From contig JAFSEY010000002.1 of assembly GCA_017435485.1 (NCBI GenBank), positions 1 through 38,365 on the forward strand: a stretch of DNA of 38,365 nucleotides, in the 5' to 3' direction. This DNA comes from Bacilli bacterium (GTDB lineage Bacteria > Bacillota_I > Bacilli_A > RF39 > UBA660). Position 1 is the stretch's first letter; every line of letters begins with the position of its first letter. The position numbers and the translations under genes are program-made. Under the pieces are notes generated by a model. That model did not search any database. It was not told the DNA's origin and was given only the letters and a program-made list of their open reading frames with translations. Positions 8,640 to 16,848 of this stretch are shown here, piece by piece.

Positions 8640-10280
8640 TTATTTTACAGATTTAAATAATGATATTCTCTCTTTTAAAGTATCTTTTCCTAAGATATTT
8701 AAAATTTCATAAAGATCAGGAGTCTGTACTTTAGAAGTAATTGCAACTCTAATTAATTCACATACGTCTCCCACATGTCCTTTATAGCTTTCCGGATTGG
8801 CTTTATAAGCCTTAACTTCTTTAGCAAAGCCATGTTTTTCAGCTAGATCTTTTATTTTATTAAACCATGTATCTTTGTCATCTTTTTCATTATAATAATT
8901 ATTTATGTAATCTTCTAAGATATCTCCGTTGTAGAATTCTTTAAATTCTATTTCATCATAAGCATCTTTTGTGAATAATTCATCATACATGTACCAGAAA
9001 TATTTTTTATAATCGCTATATGACGCAATATCTTTTCTTGGTCTAGCAATATATTTTTCAATACTTAGTGTATTTATAGTTTTTTCTTTATTATTTTTAA
9101 CTAATTCATAAAATTCTAAATCATTGACTTCTAAATATTTTAAAAGATTTTCATAAATATCTTCACTTTTTTGTCTACTGAAATAAATTTTAGAAATACT
9201 CATTAATTTATCTATATCAAATAATGATCCCCCTACTGGCATTTTATCAAAAGTAAATTCATAATCATCAACAGTTAAAGTTGGATTATTAGTATACCAT
9301 TCTTCAAATGCTGAATTATTGACAGTTGCTAAATATAAATTAATTACTTCTGTTGGTATTCCCAATTTATAATAATAAGAAATAGCCGCTTCAGGATCTT
9401 TTCTTTTACTTAATTTTCTAATTGAACCATTATCTTTAATTGTAATAGGTGCTATATGACCAAACTTTGGTAATTCAAAACCTAACACCTTAAATAATTG
9501 ATCATGGATCGGATAACTTGACACCCATTCATCACCACGGAAAACATGCGTAGTACGCATTAAATGATCATCAACAACATGAGCAAAATGATATGTTGGT
9601 AGACCATCGCTTTTTATAATAACGATATCTAAATCGTTTTCAGGCATTTCTATACGACCTTTGATTAAGTCATTTAAAATTACTTTATTATCATAATTTC
9701 CCGGAGATTTAAAACGAATAATAAACTTCTCGCCGTTATTAATTTTTTCCATAACTTGTTCTTTACTATAGTTACGACAACGAGCATATTTTCCATAATA
9801 ACCAATTCTAGCTTTTTTTATTTCTTGATTTTTTCTGGTAATGTCTAAACTTTCTTCAGAGCAAAAACATGGATAAGCTAGTTCTTCTTCGATTAATTTT
9901 CGAGCAAAAGCTTGATATATATCTTTTCTTTCACTTTGGATATAAGGACCATATTCTCCACCATATGAAGGACCTTCATCCCATTTTATATTTAAATCAT
10001 TGAAATCTTTAATAATTCCTTCAATGCCATTTTCTACTTCTCTTTTTTGGTCAGTATCTTCTATTCTTATATAAGCTACGCCACCAGTTTGGTGAGCGAA
10101 TTGTAAATCAGAAAATGATGTGTATAAACTCCCCATATGAACAAATCCCGTTGGAGATGGGGCAAATCTTGTTACCATTGCTCCTTCTTTTAGATTTCTT
10201 TTTGGATATTTTTGTTCATAATATTCCCAATCATGTTCTACATTTGGAATTAGTATTTCTGCAAATTCTTTATTTGTCAT
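8640..10280 (-). CDS. gltX: Glutamyl-tRNA synthetase (probably non-discriminating)
   Basis: A class I synthetase that charges tRNA-Glu with glutamate. The ATP-site HIGH-type motif lies in RFAPSPTGFVHMGSLYTSF after an N-terminal extension of about 38 residues. The KMSKS-type motif is KLSKRKDPE. A CFC...YARCR cluster probably binds zinc, as in other GluRS. The C-terminal anticodon-binding region is helical. The length of about 546 residues matches the longer Firmicute type. The start is set at ATG 10280 because GAGGTG lies just upstream; the GTG nine bases earlier is inside that site. The gene is flanked on the same strand by tRNA-Gln(CTG) and tRNA-Glu(CTC). Most Firmicutes lack GlnRS and use GluRS plus GatCAB for Gln-tRNA, so this enzyme probably charges both neighbours; that is inference. 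Confidence 0.96.
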   Translation of the reverse strand: MTNKEFAEILIPNVEHDWEYYEQKYPKRNLKEGAMVTRFAPSPTGFVHMGSLYTSFSDLQFAHQTGGVAYIRIEDTDQKREVENGIEGIIKDFNDLNIKWDEGPSYGGEYGPYIQSERKDIYQAFARKLIEEELAYPCFCSEESLDITRKNQEIKKARIGYYGKYARCRNYSKEQVMEKINNGEKFIIRFKSPGNYDNKVILNDLIKGRIEMPENDLDIVIIKSDGLPTYHFAHVVDDHLMRTTHVFRGDEWVSSYPIHDQLFKVLGFELPKFGHIAPITIKDNGSIRKLSKRKDPEAAISYYYKLGIPTEVINLYLATVNNSAFEEWYTNNPTLTVDDYEFTFDKMPVGGSLFDIDKLMSISKIYFSRQKSEDIYENLLKYLEVNDLEFYELVKNNKEKTINTLSIEKYIARPRKDIASYSDYKKYFWYMYDELFTKDAYDEIEFKEFYNGDILEDYINNYYNEKDDKDTWFNKIKDLAEKHGFAKEVKAYKANPESYKGHVGDVCELIRVAITSKVQTPDLYEILNILGKDTLKERISLFKSVK

Positions 10281-10298
10281 TAATTTCACCTCTATATT

Positions 10299-10374
10299 TG
10301 GCTGCCCAGGTAGGATTCGAACCTACGAAATGACGGAGTCAGAGTCCGTTGCCTTACCGCTTGGCAACTGGGCA
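10299..10374 (-). tRNA. tRNA-Gln (CTG)
   Basis: The acceptor stem TGCCCAG pairs with CTGGGCA. The anticodon loop CTCTGAC lies between ACGGA and TCCGT, the discriminator is G and CCA is encoded. Its 3' end is only 18 bases before the gltX start, so it is almost certainly cut from the gltX leader. Confidence 0.96.
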
Positions 10375-10411
10375 AGTTCTAACATATTTTAACATATATA
10401 TGATATTTTAT

Positions 10412-10456
10412 AAAGAAAAAAAAGTTTCAATTATTTTTTATTTACTTGAAACTTTT
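10412..10456 (-). terminator. Terminator of the mscL-distal gene
   Basis: The minus strand has an 11-bp stem, AAAAGTTTCAA/TTGAAACTTTT, around a 15-base loop, followed by a run of T. It overlaps the last codons of the 273-residue protein and separates that operon from tRNA-Gln-gltX. Confidence 0.8.
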
Positions 10457-11252
10457 TATTTACTCTTTCCCTTTTTATTGCTTCTTTTGCTCTTTTTTTC
10501 TCATTGTTAAGTATGCTATCAAAATCTTTATTTTCTCTAACATAATTATCTTTAAATTCAAATAATCGAACCGGATCTTTTCCATTAATTACCCATAAAG
10601 AACTCATTACTTCACACTTAAAGCTATGATATCTAGTCGGCATGCAATTGCTGTATATTTTGGCTCCGGTAGGATTGTTATATTCAACCCCAATTATTGT
10701 ACTAAAGGATTTAGTCACATTTCTTTTTAATCTTTGGTTTTCATCAATATCATTTAACAATTTATTTATACTTCGATAAGCGCCTTCTGTAATATATAAG
10801 TATTCTATGTCTTTTAAGCCAAGATTTCCGGTAGTATTAATAATTCGGTTTGTTTCTTTTACAACCCCAATATCACCATTTAAGGATATAACATCAACAA
10901 TTTTAGATTCTCCCTCTAATATTGTTGCTTGCATCTTCCTTACAATTTCATAATCTATAGCCTTTGGCTCTTCATCAGGAAGATAAAAATCAAAATTAGG
11001 AAATTCTTCTTTTAACTTTTTAAAAAGCCAGTATCCTACTACAGTTTGCCAATAATCTCTCTCATCATAAATACTATTAATAATTTTTTCAACGCATTTA
11101 GTTTGTGGCAGCAAATCTAGAATAACTGATTTAATATGATTTTCTTGAAGCTTCAAGAAATATGCATTACGTACATCATTAATCATATCAATGGTAATAT
11201 ATTCAGAATTATTTAAATATCCGATTAATTCTTTATCTTCTTTTTTTAACAT
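10431..11252 (-). CDS. Hypothetical protein, 273 aa, downstream of mscL
   Basis: I do not recognise this protein. It is cytoplasmic by appearance, with a helical N-terminal third (KEDKELIGYLNNSEYITIDM and following), a mixed central part (TILEGESKIVDVISLNGDIG) and a basic coiled tail (KKRAKEAIKRERVNKKFQVNKK). It may be an N-terminal helical domain with an adenine-nucleotide or RNA-binding core, but no motif proves this. The gene starts 15 bases after the mscL stop codon and ends in a strong terminator, so the two are probably one transcript. The ribosome site is weak (AGGAAG, 11 bases upstream). Confidence 0.8.
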   Translation of the reverse strand: MLKKEDKELIGYLNNSEYITIDMINDVRNAYFLKLQENHIKSVILDLLPQTKCVEKIINSIYDERDYWQTVVGYWLFKKLKEEFPNFDFYLPDEEPKAIDYEIVRKMQATILEGESKIVDVISLNGDIGVVKETNRIINTTGNLGLKDIEYLYITEGAYRSINKLLNDIDENQRLKRNVTKSFSTIIGVEYNNPTGAKIYSNCMPTRYHSFKCEVMSSLWVINGKDPVRLFEFKDNYVRENKDFDSILNNEKKRAKEAIKRERVNKKFQVNKK

Positions 11253-11267
11253 ATTATCATCTACTTC

Positions 11268-11714
11268 CTATTTTTGCTTTTTTAATAAATCTCTTATTTC
11301 TTCTAATAGTAGTACTTCATCAGATTTTTTTGGAGCTTTTGTAACTTCTTCCTTTACTTCTTCTTTGTGTTTAAATCTTTCGAAAACTTTTACCATCATA
11401 AAAATGCAAGCTGCTACAATTAGAAAATCAACTATTGTTTGAATAAATAACCCATATGCAATAGTAGCATCTTTAATTTTAATACTTAAGTTACTAAAAT
11501 CTAGGCCACCCATTAAAGTTCCAATTAAAGGCATTAAAACATCATTTACTAAACTTGTAACAATTTTCCCAAATGCTCCACCGACAATAACACCAACAGC
11601 CATATCAACAACATTACCACGAGAAATAAATGTTTTAAATTCTCCAACACTCTTCATAATCTTATTATTTTTTATTTTTTCAATACTTTCTCTTACTTCT
11701 TTCTTTTTTGCCAT
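11268..11714 (-). CDS. mscL: Large-conductance mechanosensitive channel
   Basis: MscL opens a wide pore in the membrane under hypo-osmotic stretch. The diagnostic first helix is present: [37 protein letters not shown], with a periplasmic loop and a second helix ([24 protein letters not shown]). A charged C-terminal helix ends the protein ([10 protein letters not shown]). The 148-residue length is normal. An N-terminal Lys-rich stretch of about 25 residues precedes the family core, slightly longer than usual. Start 11714 is chosen because GGTGA lies just upstream; codons before it fall in the ribosome site. Confidence 0.96.
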   Translation of the reverse strand: MAKKKEVRESIEKIKNNKIMKSVGEFKTFISRGNVVDMAVGVIVGGAFGKIVTSLVNDVLMPLIGTLMGGLDFSNLSIKIKDATIAYGLFIQTIVDFLIVAACIFMMVKVFERFKHKEEVKEEVTKAPKKSDEVLLLEEIRDLLKKQK

Positions 11715-11778
11715 ACTTATCACCAATTAATTATAATAAAAGTAAAATCCTAAAAATGCAAGCAAATCTCAGAAAAAA

Positions 11779-11807
11779 TTGCATATTTTAAAACATTATT
11801 ATATACT
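11779..11807 (+). promoter_or_regulatory. Promoter of the kinase-fold gene
   Basis: TTGCAT (11779-11784), a 17-base spacer and TATACT (11802-11807) precede an AAGGAGG ribosome site and the ATG at 11830. It lies in the divergent gap with mscL. Confidence 0.65.
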
Positions 11808-11829
11808 AAATGTCCAGAAGGAGGTTTTT

Positions 11830-12894
11830 ATGAGAATAGATTTCAACGTTAAACATTTTGATTATGAAAAAAGAATTGGTAATTTGGCTAAAGAAGCCGT
11901 TGGCAAAGTAAAAAGCGAAAAACATTTTCCTATTTTTAATGAAAATGGAAAAGAAGTTATTTTTAAACCATTATCAAAAACTAAACCGCTTAGTACGCCT
12001 TTATTTGCTTATAGCGAGGTTGTTTGGTCTCATATCATAAAAACTTATTTTGACGAAAAAACACCATTATATCACTTGGCTGTGTGCGAAAAAATTGAAG
12101 AACTAAATCCAAAATATTATCATCATGGTACAGTCGTTGAAAGCATTGTTAATAAAAATGAAGATTTAGTAAATTTATTGGAATACTATTTAGCTAATCC
12201 TCATGAGTCAGTTGATATTGCTTCATATATTAACTATTGCGAAAAGTTGTATGATTACTCTTTCTTTTTTGAAACGCCAATATTTCAAGATAACAAGGAG
12301 ATTTGTGAAAAATTTGCATTACAAATACTACTATCTTTATTAAAAGCAGACCAAAATTTTCATTATGAAAATATCATTTTTAAAACTGTAGGTTGCAAAA
12401 TAACTCAACTAGCATCTAGTATAGATCATGAATTTTCAACAATGTTTTTGTATGCCGATGACCCCAATAGGCATAATGTTTTATATAATAGATTTTTAGA
12501 AAAATTTAAAATAAAATCAGGAAATTCTGTTGAAAATCAAATTTTTAATTTATTTAATAAAAATTCCGCACCAATAAAAAATTTAAATGCTGTAGTAAAA
12601 CATCAGCCAGACGTTGCCGCAAAGTTTTTAAAGCAACTCCAAAGAATGTTAGCAGATTTAAAAAGAGAAAAAATTATTTTACAGAACAAAGGTTATATGA
12701 CACCATTTAATTCCAATAATTACGAAATAGGTGAATTGCAATATAAAGAAAATGATGAGTTAGCAGCTAAAGCAAAAATGAAACAACTAAATCAGTATAC
12801 TTTGAATTTAGGAATATTTAGCAATCGAGTAAACGAAGAGATTATCGAAACTGGTAAAACATTAGAACGCGCTATTAGACATCGTTTAAGATAA
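11830..12894 (+). CDS. Protein with HipA/kinase-like fold features
   Basis: No named family is certain. Several segments match the plan of HipA-like and related kinase folds. VIFKPLSKTKPL has a Lys in the position of the ATP-binding strand (K46). A D-x-N-x-H-x-x-N cluster, KADQNFHYENIIF (about 172-184), could be the catalytic loop. IDHEFSTMF (about 198-206) resembles the metal-binding D-H-E/G-x motif. The C-terminal third is helical and basic. The likely role is ATP-dependent phosphorylation of an unknown target. The start is ATG 11830, preceded by AAGGAGG; an upstream ATG lacks a site. It is followed by the DUF3419-like and HipA-like genes, each with its own leader. Confidence 0.75.
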   Translation: MRIDFNVKHFDYEKRIGNLAKEAVGKVKSEKHFPIFNENGKEVIFKPLSKTKPLSTPLFAYSEVVWSHIIKTYFDEKTPLYHLAVCEKIEELNPKYYHHGTVVESIVNKNEDLVNLLEYYLANPHESVDIASYINYCEKLYDYSFFFETPIFQDNKEICEKFALQILLSLLKADQNFHYENIIFKTVGCKITQLASSIDHEFSTMFLYADDPNRHNVLYNRFLEKFKIKSGNSVENQIFNLFNKNSAPIKNLNAVVKHQPDVAAKFLKQLQRMLADLKREKIILQNKGYMTPFNSNNYEIGELQYKENDELAAKAKMKQLNQYTLNLGIFSNRVNEEIIETGKTLERAIRHRLR

Positions 12895-12898
12895 TTAT

Positions 12899-12927
12899 TT
12901 GACAAACGAAAACTTTTTATATAGAAT
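12899..12927 (+). promoter_or_regulatory. Promoter of the DUF3419-like gene
   Basis: TTGACA (12899-12904), a 17-base spacer and TAGAAT (12922-12927) lie between the stop codon of the kinase-fold gene and the start of the next gene, so the two need not be one transcript. Confidence 0.65.
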
Positions 12928-12956
12928 ATCTCTCAACAAAAAAGGGAGATTTTTTT

Positions 12957-13967
12957 ATGGAAGTTAATAAAATTGATATTACGGAAGCTCTAGATGAAAG
13001 TTTTCATTTATTGCATAAACCGGTAGAACAAGAAGATACCTTCTCAAGATATTCATCTATTTATTTAGCACCTACATCTAATTTAAAAGATATGGTTAAT
13101 TTGTTTGATATAAACAAGGATAATAAGAGTGCTTTAGTAGTAGGTTCGCAAGGCGGACTAGCATTTGAACTATTGTTAAAAGGTTATAAAAAAATAGATT
13201 GTTTTGATAAAAATGTTTTACAGTATATGTATTTTGAATTAGTAAAAACAGCCATTAAAAATTTAGATTTTAAAGGATTTACTTTATTTTTAACTGGTAA
13301 TGAAAATAGATTTCTTTTAGCTGATGAAATATTAGATCATTTAATTTATAAAATGGATTCTATTCCCTTTGGGTATTGGTATGAGTTACAACAGTTTAAT
13401 TTTGGATTTATTGGAACAAAGAATGGACTTTTTAGAGCAGATTACTATATTAATAAAGATTATTTAGCTAGATTATCAAGTATATATAATGAAACAGATT
13501 ATTATCGATTACAAAAAATATTAAATAGTAATAATTATCAAATAGATTATCATATATGTGAGATTGAAGATATACCTTTTGAATTTGAAGGAAAAACTTA
13601 TGATTTAATTATGTTTGATAATATTTTTCAATATTATAAATCAATTCCTAAATTAGATAATGTGGCTGCTGCTAATCGCTTTGCAACTGGACAAATAGAA
13701 AATATGTTAAATTCTAATGGTTTCTTACAGATGGCTTATGGGTTTCAATTATCCTATATCGCTACCAAACAAGCTTTAAACTTACCAATCCCATCAGAAA
13801 TAAAGAAATATAGGTATCTAAATTGGACTATTGAAGACGAAAAAAAGAATGGTTTTATTCCTCAAATATTAAAAAAATATCAGAATAACTATAAACTCGA
13901 TTTTATTCCGGGAGCAGAAGACTTACCATCACAAAATGTCGTTTTATCTAGACAAAAGCATTTATAA
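12957..13967 (+). CDS. DUF3419/BtaA-like SAM-dependent transferase
   Basis: A Rossmann SAM-binding domain is suggested by ALVVGSQGGLAFELLLKGYKK, followed by an acidic strand end (IDCFDKN) and a helix (VLQYMYFELVKTAIKNLDF). This order, with a loop glycine motif, D-K/L-N and a QxxxxELK-like helix, is the signature of DUF3419/BtaA, which transfers the 3-amino-3-carboxypropyl group of SAM to diacylglycerol. Later YDLIMFDNIFQYY and a segment around NSNGFLQMAYGF fit the C-terminal strands of such enzymes. Whether it acts on lipid is unknown; a plain methyltransferase is an alternative. A GGGAGA ribosome site supports the ATG. It lies between two kinase-like genes on the same strand. Confidence 0.75.
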   Translation: MEVNKIDITEALDESFHLLHKPVEQEDTFSRYSSIYLAPTSNLKDMVNLFDINKDNKSALVVGSQGGLAFELLLKGYKKIDCFDKNVLQYMYFELVKTAIKNLDFKGFTLFLTGNENRFLLADEILDHLIYKMDSIPFGYWYELQQFNFGFIGTKNGLFRADYYINKDYLARLSSIYNETDYYRLQKILNSNNYQIDYHICEIEDIPFEFEGKTYDLIMFDNIFQYYKSIPKLDNVAAANRFATGQIENMLNSNGFLQMAYGFQLSYIATKQALNLPIPSEIKKYRYLNWTIEDEKKNGFIPQILKKYQNNYKLDFIPGAEDLPSQNVVLSRQKHL

Positions 13968-14026
13968 TTCGACATTTTTTTTGTATGTTTTATTATAAAA
14001 TAAATATTATCTTATTGAGGTGAAAT

Positions 14027-14833
14027 ATGATTTATTTAACAAAAGATGATTTAAAACAGTTAGAACATGAAAAAAATCTAAAATATAAATATGTTAGTTT
14101 AAGTAGCGGTAATTATCATATGAAATGTTGTGATCAAAGTAATATAGTTAAAGAACTATTTGGTAAAAAAATAGCTAATATAATAGGTTTATCTTGTCCC
14201 GATTATCAATACATTCCAGAGGCTAGTTGTATTTTAAGTAATAACATTAAAATTGAACACGCTTTTTTCTGGGCCCATGAATTAGGAATTGATGGAACTA
14301 CTTTAAAAAATATTGGCGAATGTTTAGAATTTCAAAAAGCCAACTATAACAGATTTACCAATGTTCAAGAAATAATGTTTCAAGTATACCTAATGCATTT
14401 TATGGATATAATCTTTAGTAATATATATCGAAGTATAGTAAATTTTGGTTTTAAATTAAATGATGATAACACTGGCTGTTTAACTATCATTGATCACGGA
14501 GAAATGTTTGATCATTTTAATTTAGCAACTCAACCTCTATCTTTTGAAAAAGCTGGCAATTTAGATTATACAGCGTATTCTAAAGCAACAGAATTTAAAT
14601 GTTTTATTTCTAAAATGACTCCAGAATTATTAAAAGTTTTTGAACAATTATTTCTATTATTTGAACCTAAAAAGATTAAATATATGATTGAGCAAATAGA
14701 AAAAGAAAATAATTTAAAATTATTTAATAAAAAAGAAATATTAAAAAATTATAAAATTAATTATAAGGGATTAAGTAAAGTTTTAAAAAAAGATATGATT
14801 TTAAATAGAAAAAAGCAATTGATTAAAGACTAG
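14027..14833 (+). CDS. HipA-like pseudokinase
   Basis: The centre of this 268-residue protein, MDIIFSNIYRSIVNFGFKLNDDNTGCLTIIDHGEMFD (in two parts at about 126-142 and 150-162), lines up with the HipA kinase core N-x-D-R-H-x-x-N-F-G and D-x-G. In that register the catalytic Asp is Tyr134 and the His is Ser136, while the metal-binding Asn139 and Asp156 remain. The protein may therefore bind nucleotide without normal phosphotransfer. The N-terminal beta part is short and no clear glycine loop is seen. The C-terminus is Lys-rich and helical. A GAGGTGAAAT site precedes the ATG. Its last codons form one arm of a large hairpin shared with the convergent HAD gene. Confidence 0.7.
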   Translation: MIYLTKDDLKQLEHEKNLKYKYVSLSSGNYHMKCCDQSNIVKELFGKKIANIIGLSCPDYQYIPEASCILSNNIKIEHAFFWAHELGIDGTTLKNIGECLEFQKANYNRFTNVQEIMFQVYLMHFMDIIFSNIYRSIVNFGFKLNDDNTGCLTIIDHGEMFDHFNLATQPLSFEKAGNLDYTAYSKATEFKCFISKMTPELLKVFEQLFLLFEPKKIKYMIEQIEKENNLKLFNKKEILKNYKINYKGLSKVLKKDMILNRKKQLIKD

Positions 14834-14861
14834 ATTATGAAATTCTAGCCTTTAATCAATT
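14817..14861. terminator. Convergent 18-bp hairpin between two gene ends
   Basis: AATTGATTAAAGACTAGA (14817-14834) pairs with its complement at 14844-14861 with one A-C mismatch and a 9-base loop. It covers the stop codons of the HipA-like gene (+) and the HAD gene (-). It has no long T-run, so it may act as a weak bidirectional terminator or as a mutual 3' end stabiliser. Confidence 0.6.
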
Positions 14862-15313
14862 ATAGATGAATCTTGATAAACATCAACTTCTGGTAAATTA
14901 TTCTTAATAAAATGAAGTATTTCATTGTCATCATCTATTAAAATTATTTTGTTGGTTGGAGTAAGTTTAGACTTTAAAAAATTTAGTTTTAATTCTTTTG
15001 ATTTGGAGTTTGGATATTTTTCTTTGGAAATGATATAACACTTTTCTTGATTTATAAATTCGGTATATTTTCTAAGCCAGTCTTTTTTTATTAATATGTC
15101 ATCATTTTTTTTGCAAATTGATAAAATATTAATAGAAACATTTTTTAATTTAGTTAACTCATATATTATATTAATAGTTGTTTTAACTGGTCTTTTATTT
15201 TTAAAATCATAAGGATTATAAATACTATAATCAGCTAAGACACCATCCATATCAACATATATTTCTATTTGTTTATTTTTATATTTCTTTTTTACTTCAT
15301 TTATAAAATACAT
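14852..15313 (-). CDS. HAD-superfamily phosphatase (5'-nucleotidase-like)
   Basis: A small HAD hydrolase of 153 residues. Motif I is VDMDGVLADY (Asp21 nucleophile, Asp23 acid/base), motif II is the LSICKK region, and motif IV is IILIDDDNEIL with its acidic pair. The compact cap and the DMDGVLADY form resemble 5'(3')-deoxyribonucleotidases and their relatives. It probably removes phosphate from a nucleotide or a small metabolite. It starts 9 bases downstream of the P-loop kinase gene, after a GGAGG site, so the two should be one operon. An adjacent nucleotide kinase and NrtR-like regulator suggest a nucleotide or NAD salvage role, by inference. Confidence 0.85.
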   Translation of the reverse strand: MYFINEVKKKYKNKQIEIYVDMDGVLADYSIYNPYDFKNKRPVKTTINIIYELTKLKNVSINILSICKKNDDILIKKDWLRKYTEFINQEKCYIISKEKYPNSKSKELKLNFLKSKLTPTNKIILIDDDNEILHFIKNNLPEVDVYQDSSIID

Positions 15314-15322
15314 ACTTTCCTC

Positions 15323-16093
15323 CTAATACAATGCTTTTATTCTTTTTAGTACATCGTTAGCAATTATTATTGAAGCATCCATTCTTTCCTTATCAGAGGT
15401 ATCTATTAACATCGATTCTTCTTTTTCGATACCGATAATTTGATACATTCGCATAAGGGCTTCATTATATCTTTCTACATTTTCTGCATTCATAGTAGTT
15501 CTTGGTTCAATGGATAAAGAATTTATGTAATCTCTAATCATAGATATATTACTTCTTGTATAAAGTGCATAAAACAACTCAATATAATTTCTTTTTTCTT
15601 GTAATAGTTTTAAAAATTCGAAATATCGGCTTTTATCAATCATTCCCATATGATAATACATATCATACCATATAAAAGGGTCGATATTACCTCGATCACA
15701 AATTAAAATATCATTTTCTTCAATTTTACTTTTGATAGATTGGGTTCCAACTTCATATTGTCTTTCAACAAAACCGATTCGATCTTGTAATAAAATCTTT
15801 TTTTCTTCTCTATTTTTTAAAGTTGCATATATCAAACCAGCCGGTTCTTCTAAAACAGAAGTTCTTAAATCACATTTTTTAAAAAACTCTGCTAAATTTT
15901 CAACACAAGTTGTTTTTCCTGCTCTTGGCGTCCCACTTATGGTAATAACAATTGGCTTATTTAAAGATCCATATTTCGCTTGTAATTCTCTTATTTCATT
16001 TTTCTTGGCATCCAATATTTTTAGTTGATGATATAAATTTCGATTTCCTTCAAAATATTTTTGCATTTCTTTATCATAATTTAAGTTTTTCAT
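15323..16093 (-). CDS. P-loop nucleoside or nucleotide kinase
   Basis: The Walker A motif is SGTPRAGKTT (about 53-62) after a helical lead of about 45 residues. An ILICDRGNIDPFIWY segment (about 127-141) is the D-R-x-x-x-D motif used by deoxynucleoside kinases, thymidylate kinases and NadR-like ribosylnicotinamide kinases. A lid region rich in Arg follows (YTRSNISMIRDY, then EPRTTMNAENVERYNEALMRM). The 256 residues fit this fold. The exact substrate is open: a deoxynucleoside or nicotinamide riboside are both possible. It is upstream of the HAD gene and downstream of the NrtR-like regulator, all on the minus strand. AGAAGGA precedes the ATG. Confidence 0.85.
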   Translation of the reverse strand: MKNLNYDKEMQKYFEGNRNLYHQLKILDAKKNEIRELQAKYGSLNKPIVITISGTPRAGKTTCVENLAEFFKKCDLRTSVLEEPAGLIYATLKNREEKKILLQDRIGFVERQYEVGTQSIKSKIEENDILICDRGNIDPFIWYDMYYHMGMIDKSRYFEFLKLLQEKRNYIELFYALYTRSNISMIRDYINSLSIEPRTTMNAENVERYNEALMRMYQIIGIEKEESMLIDTSDKERMDASIIIANDVLKRIKALY

Positions 16094-16141
16094 TTTATCC
16101 TTCTTTCTTTTGCGTATTTTTTACACTTTATGATTTTTATA

Positions 16142-16166
16142 AAAAATGTATTTAGAATACATTTTT
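16142..16166. repeat. AT-rich inverted repeat at the end of the NrtR-like gene
   Basis: Perfect 11-bp arms AAAAATGTATT/AATACATTTTT with a TAG centre cover the last codons and stop of the NrtR-like gene. On the minus strand a T-run follows, so it may be an intrinsic terminator. Its core TGTATT..AATACA also resembles the palindrome in the regulator's promoter, so an operator for the kinase-HAD genes is an alternative. Confidence 0.6.
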
Positions 16167-16826
16167 GCTTATTTTACTTTTTTTAAATTTATAAACTTTA
16201 GCGGGTTTGTTACCTTTAAAATTCCTTACTTTATTAGTATCTTGAATTAAATCAATACTAAGCAATTTTTTTCTAAAGTTTCTTCGATCAAATTTCTTAT
16301 CTAAAATAGATTCATACACCCTTTGAATTTCAGGAATGGTAAATCCACTTGGAAATAACGCTTTAAGAATATCCGTATTAACTATATTCTCTTGTAGGGA
16401 TTTAAGCGCCTCTTTAACTATCTCGTTGTGATCGAATGCAAGTTTAGGGATTTTATCAATTGCAAACCAATCGGCATTTGATGTCTTAAGCGTTTCTTTC
16501 AAAAAAGAAACCTTTTCACTATCAATAATACCAATATAAGTAATTGCAATCATTCTTTTAACGGGAGAACGATCTTTTTTACCAAACACCCCAGAAAAAT
16601 ACGTATCAATATTGACTATTCCTGTTTTTTCAAACATTTCTCTTTTTACTCCTTCGAGTAAATCTTCATTATTATATAAAGCTCCACCAACTAAAGACCA
16701 CATGTCCTTAAATGGACTATTTTTTCTTTTTACCAATAAAACTTTTGTCACGCCATCTATAACGGTAAATATCGAAGTTATGACATGAATACCTTGATCT
16801 TTGTACAAAGGATTTTTCACTTGCAT
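16152..16826 (-). CDS. NrtR-like NUDIX-winged helix transcription regulator
   Basis: Residues about 10-140 form a NUDIX domain with the box GGALYNNEDLLEGVKREMFEKTGI (given here as 24 residues in two halves: GGALYNNEDLLE and GVKREMFEKTGI). The catalytic R-E-x-x-E-E-x-G-U is R-E-M-F-E-K-T-G-I, so one metal-binding Glu is Lys. A dead NUDIX box is typical of NrtR sensors, which bind ADP-ribose-type ligands and control NAD genes. The C-terminal part (about 150-215) is a winged helix: LFPSGFTIPEIQRVYESI, then FDRRNFRKKLLSIDLI. It lies directly upstream of the P-loop kinase and HAD genes, and its promoter holds a palindrome, which suggests autoregulation. Confidence 0.85.
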   Translation of the reverse strand: MQVKNPLYKDQGIHVITSIFTVIDGVTKVLLVKRKNSPFKDMWSLVGGALYNNEDLLEGVKREMFEKTGIVNIDTYFSGVFGKKDRSPVKRMIAITYIGIIDSEKVSFLKETLKTSNADWFAIDKIPKLAFDHNEIVKEALKSLQENIVNTDILKALFPSGFTIPEIQRVYESILDKKFDRRNFRKKLLSIDLIQDTNKVRNFKGNKPAKVYKFKKSKISKNVF

Positions 16827-16848
16827 TTTAATTTCTCCCTACAATCGC

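Noticed and set aside
10115-10333. Open frame across tRNA-Gln and the start of gltX
   Set aside because: It is the antisense of gltX and a tRNA; both are well supported on the minus strand.
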